NCBI GenBank assembly: GCA_009691785.1
Contig: SIAM01000002.1
Span: 33,434-97,433 of the forward strand
DNA length: 64,000 bases
DNA from: Phycisphaerales bacterium
GTDB taxonomy: Bacteria > Planctomycetota > Phycisphaerae > Phycisphaerales > SM1A02
Direction of reading: 5' to 3'
Part shown: piece by piece, positions 39,019-47,894 of the stretch
How positions within the stretch are numbered: position 1 is the first letter of the stretch
Layout: each line of letters begins with the position of its first letter
Translations under genes and position numbers: made by a program
The notes under the pieces: model-generated
The model's input: the letters and a program-made list of their open reading frames with translations, nothing else
The model's database searches: none
What the model was told of the DNA's origin: nothing

Positions 39019-40925
39019 TGTGCGGGCGGCTTCTTGTACGGATTTGGAAATCGCTCGCGGATGGCTTTCAAATCCTCATAATTTTCCAGGAAAATATCAA
39101 CAATCCGTGGATCAAAATGCGTGCCGGAGCCCTTGCGTATTTCTTTTTTAATTTGTTCGTCATTCCAAGGTTCTTTGTAAGTGCGTTGACTCGCAAGCGC
39201 GTCAAACACATCCGCAATTCCAACAAGCCGCGCAAAAATAGGCGTCTCCTCGCCCTTGAGGCCCACATCCAAATGCTTGATGTCCTTCAACTCATCAAAA
39301 TTTCTGCCGTACGCGGGAAAATCAATCGCACCTGGATATCCATTGCCATCCCAATGTTCTTGGTGATGTAAAGCAACATCGGATGCCGCCTTCTCCAGCA
39401 CGTTCTCTGAATCATCAAACATCTTGGCGCCAATCACCGTGTGCCATTTCATTACATTTCGTTCATGCTCGTCCAACTTGCCGCGCTTCTTTAAAATGGT
39501 GTCTGGAATTCCTACTTTGCCTATGTCATGCAGAAATGCCGCGACACTCAGCACGTTAAGTTTTTGATCGCGCACATGTTGCGGAATATTCTGTTTATCC
39601 GCAAGAATTTTGTACAAATGACACGCCACGCCAGACACACGCTGTACATGAAAGCCAGTTTCGTGGGGATCGTGCACTTCGACGGTGCGCACCATCCGCA
39701 TCAATAAATTCCTGGCGGAGTTGGCGCGCTCAAGCACTTGACCCGCCAGAACCGCGAAGCCTTCAGTGCGATCGACAAGCCGCGAATTTGTCACGGTTTG
39801 GTGCCCAGCTGGATTGATTAGTTGCATGACGCCCAACACCAACCCCTGCGCTCCAAGCAGTGGAATTGAAATCATGCAGCGCGTTCGAAATCCAGTCTTT
39901 TTGTCAATTGATTGATCAAATTGAAAGGGCGAGTCAGCGGAAAGTTCGTACACGTCATCCAACACAACTTTATTCTTCCTCAACGCGCAATAACCCGCGA
40001 TACTATTTGCGGTGATCGCAATACGCACGTTCATAATTCCAGTATGCATTTTTGGCGTGCGCGACTCTAAAACAAGATTGCGGGCGTACCACAACACAAG
40101 TTGGTCTTGATCCTTAATCCAAATCGAGCCGGCTTCACATTTTGAAAACTCAAGCGAAGAATCCAGAATTTTATTGAGCAACAAATCCACATCCGTCACC
40201 TTGGACAATTGTTCCCCAAGCAGATGAATTAAAAAATCATGTTCTTCGCGCTCGACCAACGGCCGAAGTTGTCGCGCAATGATACTGCTCAGCAACACGC
40301 TTGCCAGAATGGACACAATCAACCCCGTGACTATGGAAAACAAAAACAACTTTATCAAAATAAAGTTGGTGGTTTTTTGATTCAATTCAATTACCCCAAA
40401 GCCAATACTTTTTCCGCTGACATTGATAATCGGCGCGTAGCCGATCAACCATGATCCTTCCGCGCTGTTCCACATGGTGACCGCCGCTGGCTGCCCATCC
40501 ATTTCAAATTGAATTGCGTGGTCCCCGCGTTGAAATGGAACGCGCATTGAGTTTGATTGACTCTCTGAATCGTGGCTGCTTACAAGAAAATCAAATCCAC
40601 TGGCCGCCGAGTTTTGAGTGGGAACCAAAATCGACGCGCCGACAATTGGGATTCCAAACATAGAAGTGCTCTTCACAATTGCCTGAGTGCTGCTTTGAAA
40701 TTCTTTGTAAATGGCGTTGTCCGCGGATGAATTTTTCTCAATCACCAAGCGCTCAACTTTGCTCGGATCAATGCTTTCAGCGAACACAAGAGCCAAACCC
40801 TGCGCTTCTTCTTTCTGACTTTCCAAAATCATTTTTCCCGCCAGTACAAAAACAATAATCGAGACAATCACTCCCACGGCGACCGTAATTACGATTAATT
40901 TGTTTCTGGTGCCTGTGCTGTCCAT
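39015..40925 (-). CDS. HD-GYP domain protein with N-terminal TM sensor and GAF domain
   Basis: Two TM segments; GAF region; FLHDIGKVGIPD and HHQEHWDGNGYPG HD-GYP motifs. Confidence 0.95.
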   Translation of the reverse strand: MDSTGTRNKLIVITVAVGVIVSIIVFVLAGKMILESQKEEAQGLALVFAESIDPSKVERLVIEKNSSADNAIYKEFQSSTQAIVKSTSMFGIPIVGASILVPTQNSAASGFDFLVSSHDSESQSNSMRVPFQRGDHAIQFEMDGQPAAVTMWNSAEGSWLIGYAPIINVSGKSIGFGVIELNQKTTNFILIKLFLFSIVTGLIVSILASVLLSSIIARQLRPLVEREEHDFLIHLLGEQLSKVTDVDLLLNKILDSSLEFSKCEAGSIWIKDQDQLVLWYARNLVLESRTPKMHTGIMNVRIAITANSIAGYCALRKNKVVLDDVYELSADSPFQFDQSIDKKTGFRTRCMISIPLLGAQGLVLGVMQLINPAGHQTVTNSRLVDRTEGFAVLAGQVLERANSARNLLMRMVRTVEVHDPHETGFHVQRVSGVACHLYKILADKQNIPQHVRDQKLNVLSVAAFLHDIGKVGIPDTILKKRGKLDEHERNVMKWHTVIGAKMFDDSENVLEKAASDVALHHQEHWDGNGYPGAIDFPAYGRNFDELKDIKHLDVGLKGEETPIFARLVGIADVFDALASQRTYKEPWNDEQIKKEIRKGSGTHFDPRIVDIFLENYEDLKAIRERFPNPYKKPPAH

Positions 40926-41082
40926 GTCGAGTAGAGATTAAACTTGATTGAGGCAAGTAACAAGTGAGCGTACTGCTCCAACATATGAGGACGCGATGCC
41001 AGAAATGACTTGCTGAAACCCACAATGCACTTGGGGCTCGCACTATTACAATCATCCAAGTCCGTGACTGAAATGATCGCTT

Positions 41083-41156
41083 GTCCCGATAGCTCAGCTG
41101 GATAGAGCAGCAGCCTTCTAAGCTGCAGGTCGGTGGTTCGAATCCACCTCGGGACG
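41083..41156 (+). tRNA. tRNA-Arg(TCT)
   Basis: GTCCCGA/TCGGGAC acceptor; GCAGCCTTCTAAGCTGC anticodon stem-loop; GGTGGTTCGAATCCACC T-arm. Confidence 0.96.
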
Positions 41157-41353
41157 TTTGTTTGCTTTTCCGCTGAAAAATGATTGCGCCGTGGTGGGCG
41201 CGGGTGACGCTACGCACTGCGGGCGGCGGATGTTGCGAATGCGGTGCAACATCAATTCCACATGCGCTGTTTGCGCGGTCCATTGGGAACGTGCGTGGCA
41301 AATTTGCATGCGCGCACACAGCTGAAATAATTGAACGCACTAAACTTATTCAC

Positions 41354-42088
41354 ATGCCCACCGATTTCGCGCTTGTAACTTTCATTGTGCTTCTTGGCGT
41401 GGTCGCGGCGCTATACGCCAGCGTTGGCCACGGCGGCGCATCGGGCTATCTGGCCATAATGGCGCTGTTTGGCGTGAGCGCCGTGTTCATGCGTCCCTGT
41501 GCGCTGGTGCTCAACATTTTAGTGTCGGCGCTAGCCTCATTCACTTTTGTGAAAGCTGGACAATTTCGTTGGCGCTTGCTTTGGCCATTCATTGTCACTT
41601 CCATTCCCTTCGCATTTTGGGGCGGCACGCTGGCAATTGATGAGATCGCGTTTAAAATTTTGGTGGCCGCAACATTGCTGATTGCGGCGGTCAGACTATT
41701 CATGCCGCAAAGAAATGTTTCGATCAAGCCGCTTGTAATGTTTGACGCGCTGGCGTGTGGAGCGGCGATTGGATTTCTTTCCGGTTTGGTTGGTGTAGGC
41801 GGAGGAATTTTCCTAACGCCCCTGCTCATTTTGTGCGCGTGGGCCACGCCACGCGAAGCCGCGGCGGTGTCCGCCCCATTTATAGTATTCAATTCAATCG
41901 CGGCTTTAAGCGGCTTAATGATTCAAAGCATCAGTTTTCCAAATTGGTTGTGGTGGGCATGCGCCGTGGCAATTGTTGGCGGTTGGTTCGGCGCTAAATG
42001 GAGCACTGGCAGCGCATCTCAAAATGGATTGCGCATCATACTTGGGTGCGTATTGCTTATCGCGGCAGTGAAATTTGTCGCTGTCTAG
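41354..42088 (+). CDS. TSUP / TauE-SafE family membrane transporter
   Basis: ASVGHGGASGYLAIMALFGV and GFLSGLVGVGGGIFLTPLLI repeats typical of TauE/SafE. Confidence 0.92.
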   Translation: MPTDFALVTFIVLLGVVAALYASVGHGGASGYLAIMALFGVSAVFMRPCALVLNILVSALASFTFVKAGQFRWRLLWPFIVTSIPFAFWGGTLAIDEIAFKILVAATLLIAAVRLFMPQRNVSIKPLVMFDALACGAAIGFLSGLVGVGGGIFLTPLLILCAWATPREAAAVSAPFIVFNSIAALSGLMIQSISFPNWLWWACAVAIVGGWFGAKWSTGSASQNGLRIILGCVLLIAAVKFVAV

Positions 42089-42138
42089 GGCTTGGGCTAG
42101 GGCTTGGGCTAGGGCTTGGGCTAGGGCTTGGGCTTGGG
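42085..42138. repeat. 12-bp tandem repeat CTAGGGCTTGGG, 4 full copies plus a half copy
   Basis: Direct reading; spans the stop codons of both convergent genes. Confidence 0.97.
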
Positions 42139-43269
42139 CGGATTCACAACTTTTGCGCCTTGCCGAATCCAAGCTTCAATCAATGCAATTTGATCCGCCG
42201 CAAGCCGAGCGCCCTTAGGCGGCATGTGACCTTTGGAAGACATCGGTTTTTTAATCGCTGTCACCATGATGCTTGATTGCGGTTTACCAACATAAATTAT
42301 TGGAAAGGTTTTACTTTTAGCCAGCGGCTCTTTCACGATCAGTTCCGCCACGTGATCAAATGCCACGCCACCTTTAGCTACGCCTTTGCCATGGCAGTCC
42401 CAACAACGGGCTTCAAGTATTGGAAGAATATTTTTGTTGTACTCAAGATCATTTGGAATTTCCGCTGGAGTTGCCGCGGGCAGCGCGGGTGGCGCGGTTG
42501 GCGTTGTCGCAGGAGGCGGTGTTTGTGTCGCAGACATTGCAAAAACAACACTTATTCTCAGCACATCATTGATGAACAAAGCCGCATTCAATTTTGGTGC
42601 TTCTGTTGCTGGCGCGGTTGGCGCGTTTGGCGCGGTTGGCGCGGTTGGCGCGGTTGGCGCGGTTGGCGCGGTTGGCGCGGTTGGCGCGGTTGGCGCGGTT
42701 GGCGCGGTTGGCGCGGTTGGCGCGGTTGGCGCGGTTGGCGCGGTTGGCGTTGCGCTTTTACTTTCACTCAGTGATTTCCAACTCGCTGACAACGCTGCCG
42801 AAAGTGGCGTGGTGACGTGTCCCTCGCCCCAAACCATGTCACCACCAAAATGCGCGGTAATTCCAATACCAATTGCAACAAGAAGCGAAGTGATGCGTGA
42901 AATTTTCAACAGTCCCGGCCAAGAGTCACTGCGCACAAGCGAAGTCATAAATGCAAGAGCAACCAATCCCGCTGAACTTCCTATGCCAAACCAGCGGTGC
43001 AAAGACAATTCATTGCTGTCAGCTGTGGTGTTTCCTAAGAACCACCCGCTTGCGGCCACAAACACACTGGCCAGCGCCGCGATCCAAATGCAGTGAAATG
43101 CGAAATCGCCAAATCCCTCATGCCGACAAATCCAATGCCACACCATCGCTAAAGCCGCGACAACCGCAAGAGCAATTGGAAAATGCACTATAAGCGGATG
43201 CACAGCTGCCAGCACATGAAGCCATGCGTCAAGAAGTGAAGGAGATCCGGGGGCGTCTGCTGAATTCAT
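42121..43269 (-). CDS. DUF2231-like membrane domain + c-type cytochrome protein with (Pro-Thr-Ala)n linker
   Basis: HPLIVHFPIALAVVAALA (DUF2231-like); single CXXCH RCWDCHGKGVAKGGVAFDH; KGHMPPKGARLAADQIALIEAWIRQGA planctomycete-type cytochrome. Confidence 0.88.
   Translation of the reverse strand: MNSADAPGSPSLLDAWLHVLAAVHPLIVHFPIALAVVAALAMVWHWICRHEGFGDFAFHCIWIAALASVFVAASGWFLGNTTADSNELSLHRWFGIGSSAGLVALAFMTSLVRSDSWPGLLKISRITSLLVAIGIGITAHFGGDMVWGEGHVTTPLSAALSASWKSLSESKSATPTAPTAPTAPTAPTAPTAPTAPTAPTAPTAPTAPTAPTAPNAPTAPATEAPKLNAALFINDVLRISVVFAMSATQTPPPATTPTAPPALPAATPAEIPNDLEYNKNILPILEARCWDCHGKGVAKGGVAFDHVAELIVKEPLAKSKTFPIIYVGKPQSSIMVTAIKKPMSSKGHMPPKGARLAADQIALIEAWIRQGAKVVNPPKPKP
42611..42745. repeat. 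9-bp tandem repeat GGCGCGGTT, 15 copies (second copy is GGCGCGTTT)
   Basis: Direct reading; encodes the Pro-Thr-Ala linker on the minus strand. Confidence 0.98.
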
Positions 43270-43405
43270 TATTTGTTCATGCTATGAGCCAATTCAATTT
43301 GCACCTCTGGAAATTTCGCACGTAAACAGCAGCAAGAACGAGCCACCACCACGCCAAATTGCCTGTTTCAAAATACGAATCAGTTTGTGTGAAACGTAAA
43401 AATAG

Positions 43406-43453
43406 AAAAGGCGTGAGTCGCTTAAGTTTCCTTAAGCGCCCACGCCCTTTTTT
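43406..43453 (+). terminator. Rho-independent-type hairpin in a divergent intergenic region
   Basis: GGCGTG...CGCTTAAG TTTC CTTAAGCG...CACGCC followed by CTTTTTTG. Confidence 0.75.
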
Positions 43454-43646
43454 GCAAAATTATCCCAAACAAGATGGGGCTTTTCACACCCATCCACGGC
43501 AACACCAACCCGGACAACGGCTTACGCCGGATCAATTATAAAATATAAGAAAGTTTGGGAACACTCTTACTGTTCGTATTGTGATTGGATTTGATGCATT
43601 GTCAACAAAATAATTTAAATTAAATTGGATAAACTAACAGTCATCG

Positions 43647-44897
43647 ATGCCAAAGTCCGAGAATATCATTTGTGTTTGGCAAAAATGCGTCCTGCACGCC
43701 GATATGGATGCTTTTTTTGCCAGCGTTGAGCAACTTGATGATCCAACGCTTCGGGGCCGGCCGATTTTAGTGGGTGGCGAAGGCGGTCGCGGCGTGGTTG
43801 CCGCCGCCAGCTATGAGGCGCGAAAGTTTGGTTGCCATAGCGCCATGCCCATGGCCTTGGCTCTGGCCAAATGCCCGCATGCTGCCGTGCGCGCTCCGCG
43901 CTTTGATCGCTACAGCGAAATCAGTCAGCAATTTATGAATATCTTGCGTGACCAATCGCCACTGGTTGAACCCATCAGCGTGGACGAGGCTTTTGTTGAT
44001 GTCACTGGTTCGCAATTGCTACTGGGCAGTGGACCAACCATCGCGCGAGCAATCCGCGCGCGGGTGTATGGGGAATTAAAATTAACCGTGAGCGTTGGCG
44101 TGGCTACTTCTAAATTTGTGGCAAAGATTGCCAGCGATTTGCACAAGCCAAACGGATTGACCATAATTTCATCCGAGCAAACGCGTGACATATTGGCGCC
44201 GCTTGCAATTTCTAACATGTGGGGCGTGGGTCCAAAGACGCTTCCAAAATTCATCAACGCGGGCATTCATACATTTGGTGATTTACAAAATCTAAGCGAA
44301 GAACAAGCGCGCGCGCGGTTGGGTGAATCTGGCGCGCAGTGGCGGCAGTTTGCGCTTGGCATTGATGAGCGCGAAGTCATCACGGAACACGACGCAAAGA
44401 GTGTGGGACAAGAGGAAACATTCGACCGCAATATTGGTGATATGACATTGCTGCGCGCCGTTCTTCAAGAGCAATGCGATCGCGTTGCGCTGCGGTTGCG
44501 CGCTTCCGCGGGCTATGCAAAATGCGTCACGCTGAAAGTGCGATTGGCAAATTTCGACACGTTTTCTAGGCAACAAACGCTCAATCCATGCACCGATTCC
44601 ACCAAGACAATTTGGCAAGCGGCGGATGCGTTGCTTGCGGCGTGGCGCATGGAAAGCGCGTTGCCACTGCGCCTGATTGGCGTCAGCGTGGAGCGCATCG
44701 ATCGCATGCGCGCCGAAGTGCAGCCAGAACTTTTTCCAGATGTCGCCGCGGAGGTTCAACGCAAGCTTGACTCCATTACCGACGCTGTGGCGCGCAAGTA
44801 TGGGCCAGAAGCACTGCACCGTGGAGTGGCGCGCGCGGACAGCCGTCGCAACAAACGTGACGCCACCAATGACGGACCTCGCCCCGAAGCGGGATGA
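43647..44897 (+). CDS. dinB: DNA polymerase IV (Y-family)
   Basis: VLHADMDAFFASVEQLDDPTLRGRPILVGG, SVDEAFVDVTGS, VGVATSKFVAKIASDLHKP. Confidence 0.96.
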   Translation: MPKSENIICVWQKCVLHADMDAFFASVEQLDDPTLRGRPILVGGEGGRGVVAAASYEARKFGCHSAMPMALALAKCPHAAVRAPRFDRYSEISQQFMNILRDQSPLVEPISVDEAFVDVTGSQLLLGSGPTIARAIRARVYGELKLTVSVGVATSKFVAKIASDLHKPNGLTIISSEQTRDILAPLAISNMWGVGPKTLPKFINAGIHTFGDLQNLSEEQARARLGESGAQWRQFALGIDEREVITEHDAKSVGQEETFDRNIGDMTLLRAVLQEQCDRVALRLRASAGYAKCVTLKVRLANFDTFSRQQTLNPCTDSTKTIWQAADALLAAWRMESALPLRLIGVSVERIDRMRAEVQPELFPDVAAEVQRKLDSITDAVARKYGPEALHRGVARADSRRNKRDATNDGPRPEAG

Positions 44898-45067
44898 ATC
44901 TTTTATTTTACTTTAAGAAGCGCTAAGAAAAGTTCTGCGAGCGAAGCGGACGAATCAAACCAGACTTCAACTGAAAGGGGAAAACTTTTCGCGTCACAGA
45001 GAGTAAAAAATTTCCGTTCTCAACTGGCTACGGGTAAATTTTCAAGCCCCTAAACGAGTTCAACATT

Positions 45068-45808
45068 TCAATCCACAAGTGGCGAGTAGCACAAGTCTCC
45101 CCAGTCATCCGTGTAGCCATGCTCCATAAGAATTTGCATGAAGCATGCAACCACATGTTCAAGCAACGAACTGGCGCGGCGCACGGCCACGCGGTTCAAA
45201 CGACTGTTGTAGGTGCTTCCGCCGTGCACAAGTTGATCGCGCACAAATAGAACACGCTCAAGAACAGCCTCCAACCACGGCTGAAATTGCGCCTGCTCCA
45301 AGATTTCCTCCATGGTGGACTTGGTGGAAAATGGCTTGCCATTTCCATCGCGCGGCTTGGCCTGTTGAGCGGGTTGGCGCGACTTAAATTGCTTGGCCAA
45401 ATACGCGTCTTCAAACAAGGCGCGTGCGGCACGGTCATTGGTTTCCAACACCATTTGCATGAGGCCATCTTGGTCATGATCCAGAATTTGTTTTATGAAT
45501 AAGCGAGTCGCGCCGGCGTCAGGTTCTGGCGCTCCAGATTTTTTGTTCCACTGACTTGTGAGCGCCGTGAACGCAATCCACTGCGCGATCAATTTGGCGT
45601 CAAGGTCGTCTGGCTCGTCGCAGCGCTCGGAAAATTCCAGCCACGTGAGCGCGCGATGAATGCGAACGCGAACTTCCTCATACAAGTGCGCTTTGGAATA
45701 CGCGTCGCGCCGAGGCTTCCACAACTTGCGCAATGTGGTCATGTTCAACGGCGCGCCGCCCCAGGCGTCAACGGGCTTTGGTCTAGCCGACTTGTTTTTT
45801 GTTGCCAT
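45068..45808 (-). CDS. HEPN-like uncharacterised protein
   Basis: LIAQWIAFTALTSQ...VLFVRDQLVHGGSTYNSRLNR (Rx4H)...DDWGDLCYSPLVD. Confidence 0.7.
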   Translation of the reverse strand: MATKNKSARPKPVDAWGGAPLNMTTLRKLWKPRRDAYSKAHLYEEVRVRIHRALTWLEFSERCDEPDDLDAKLIAQWIAFTALTSQWNKKSGAPEPDAGATRLFIKQILDHDQDGLMQMVLETNDRAARALFEDAYLAKQFKSRQPAQQAKPRDGNGKPFSTKSTMEEILEQAQFQPWLEAVLERVLFVRDQLVHGGSTYNSRLNRVAVRRASSLLEHVVACFMQILMEHGYTDDWGDLCYSPLVD

Positions 45809-45826
45809 GCGACAAAGCCTAGCGCA

Positions 45827-46273
45827 TCAACTTGTGGCTTGACCCAGCCTTAAACCAAACGCTCCCGCCGCAAATCCAAGAACCAACGAAAGACCTAGAT
45901 TAAGCCCACATTGAAGCAAATCGCCGCGCGTGAGTTGCTGCATTAATTCTTGCGCCAGCGAACTGAAGGTGCTCAAGCCGCCCATGCATCCAGAGACAAA
46001 AAATAAATTGAACAATGGATTTTTTTTGTGAAATGGATCAACCACATCCACAAAGTGGCCACGGGAAAGAATTAAATATTTACGACCAACCCACGCGGCG
46101 AAAAAAGTGGCGAGCAAGTTCACAACAAGAACGGCGACCCAAGGATCGGCTTGAAAGATTGGACACACTTGCTCCGCGCCATAGCGAAGCATTGTTCCCA
46201 TGGTGCCGCCGCCAAAAACCACCGCAAGCATGAGCCAGATCGAAGGAAGAGTTGGTGGCGATTTGGAAGTCAT
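45827..46273 (-). CDS. crcB: Fluoride ion transporter CrcB/Fluc, copy 1
   Basis: GGGTMGTMLRYGAEQV, VVNLLATFFAAWVG, GCMGGLSTFSSLAQE; ATGA overlap with the second crcB. Confidence 0.88.
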   Translation of the reverse strand: MTSKSPPTLPSIWLMLAVVFGGGTMGTMLRYGAEQVCPIFQADPWVAVLVVNLLATFFAAWVGRKYLILSRGHFVDVVDPFHKKNPLFNLFFVSGCMGGLSTFSSLAQELMQQLTRGDLLQCGLNLGLSLVLGFAAGAFGLRLGQATS

Positions 46274-46653
46274 GCGCTGATCCTTTGGCCAAGCCATGCC
46301 AACGCCACCCCGCCAACAATACTGAGCGTGATGAACAACACGGCGCCGCGCGCGCGCTTATTTTGCAAGCCTTCCGTGGATTCAATCATGAACGCGCTGA
46401 AGGTTGTGAAGCCGCCAAGGAATCCCGTCAGCAGCACATCAGTGATCAGTTGGGAGTAATCCGCATGCATTTTCAGCAGAAATCCGCTTAAAAATCCAAT
46501 GGCCAGCGAGCCCAGCAAATTGATGCACAGCAATATCTTCCACTGGGGCCAGAGCCGCCCGCGGTCCAGAAAAAAATAAATCAGAAAGCGCGTGGCCGCG
46601 CCTATGCCCCCGCCAAATCCAATCATCAAAGTGGTAACAAACGGCGTTAGCAT
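46270..46653 (-). CDS. crcB: Fluoride ion transporter CrcB/Fluc, copy 2
   Basis: GFGGGIGAATRFLIYF, CINLLGSLAIGFLSG, GFLGGFTTFSAFMIES; ATG at 46653 (TTG at 46674 also possible). Confidence 0.9.
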   Translation of the reverse strand: MLTPFVTTLMIGFGGGIGAATRFLIYFFLDRGRLWPQWKILLCINLLGSLAIGFLSGFLLKMHADYSQLITDVLLTGFLGGFTTFSAFMIESTEGLQNKRARGAVLFITLSIVGGVALAWLGQRISA

Positions 46654-46678
46654 TTGAAGCGGTGAGTCTACCAATCAC

Positions 46679-47863
46679 ATGAAGTTCAAACGCGTTGGCG
46701 AAATATTTTTCATCTTCCTGCGTCTTGGATGTTTTTCTTTCGGCGGACCAATGGCGCACATTGGATATTTTCAGGAGACACTTGTCACGCGTCGCAAGTG
46801 GATCACGCAATCGCGATTCGCTGACCTTGTCGCACTGTCGCATTTTTTACCTGGACCTTCAAGCAGCCAAGTTGGATATGCAATTGGCGTGGAGCGCGCG
46901 GGCATTGTTGGCGGACTTGCAGCATGGATTGGATTCACCTTGCCCAGCGCTTTGATGATGTACGCCGTGGCCATGACGGTGTTGTATCCAGGCGAACTTT
47001 CAAACGCCGGTTGGTTGCAAGGACTCAAAGCGGCCGCTGTTGCGGTGGTGGCATTGGCGGCAATACAAATGTTTGTCTTGCTTGCGCCAGATTCACGGCA
47101 CAAAATACTTGTAGTAGCCACGGGGTTGCTTAGCTTTTTATTGCGTGACACCATTGCGCAAGCGTGGGTGTTGTTCATTGGCGCGGCGGCTGGCTTGTTC
47201 GCACTGCCGCGCGATGAGCCTGTTGAGTTGGAGTCAGCGCATTCCACCAGCCCAATTTCTAAACGTTTCGCATTGATAGCACTGGCGCTGTTCGCCGCAA
47301 ACTTGTTTGTGACATGGACACCGTGGGCTCTATTTGCGCAGACTGGCTCGCTGGTATTTGGTGGAGGACATGTGGTGCTGCCACTTTTAGAAACACGCTT
47401 TGTGTTCACTGACTTGATTGACGAAAATACATTTCTTGCCGGCTACGGAGTGGCGCAAGCCATTCCTGGACCGCTGTTCACTTTCGCCGCGTTTCTTGGC
47501 GCCACATGCAATCTGCATATCCCGCCAAGCTTTGGAGCGTGTGTGGCAACAGTTGCAATTTTTATTCCAGGATTGCTGCTCATGACCGCGGCGCTTCCAT
47601 TTTGGGACACGCTCAAACACCGCACATGGGCGCGCGGCATGTTGTCTGGCGTGAACGCCGCGGTGGTTGGCTTGTTGTTCGCAGCGCTGATTGGCTCCAT
47701 AGTGCCTGCATTGGTGATCCGTCCGTTTGGGGCCATTGCAGTGGGACCAACAACAATCATGATCTTGATTTATCTGGGGGCGTTCGCCTTGCTGCGGCGC
47801 AAACTTATTCCAGTACCGGCCGTGGTGGTTTTGTGCGCGCTGACGGGCTGGCTGTTGTTGTAA
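46679..47863 (+). CDS. chrA: Chromate transporter, ChrA family (two-domain)
   Basis: FFIFLRLGCFSFGGPMAHIGYF, FLPGPSSSQVGYAIG, SLVFGGGHVVLPLLE, AIPGPLFTFAAFLGA. Confidence 0.95.
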   Translation: MKFKRVGEIFFIFLRLGCFSFGGPMAHIGYFQETLVTRRKWITQSRFADLVALSHFLPGPSSSQVGYAIGVERAGIVGGLAAWIGFTLPSALMMYAVAMTVLYPGELSNAGWLQGLKAAAVAVVALAAIQMFVLLAPDSRHKILVVATGLLSFLLRDTIAQAWVLFIGAAAGLFALPRDEPVELESAHSTSPISKRFALIALALFAANLFVTWTPWALFAQTGSLVFGGGHVVLPLLETRFVFTDLIDENTFLAGYGVAQAIPGPLFTFAAFLGATCNLHIPPSFGACVATVAIFIPGLLLMTAALPFWDTLKHRTWARGMLSGVNAAVVGLLFAALIGSIVPALVIRPFGAIAVGPTTIMILIYLGAFALLRRKLIPVPAVVVLCALTGWLLL

Positions 47864-47894
47864 AAACTGCTTGAAAATGCTTGGAAAATTGCGC

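Noticed and set aside
42386-43096. 236-aa + strand ORF rich in GAVGAV, and LAR/GWR repeat ORFs in other frames
   Set aside because: Created by the stop-free 9-bp repeat antisense to the real cytochrome gene; no independent coding support
46600-46700. Fluoride riboswitch ahead of crcB
   Set aside because: No room before the divergent chrA start and no motif recognised
46771-47409. 212-aa - strand ORF
   Set aside because: Antisense to chrA; shadow ORF with S/T/N/P-rich composition
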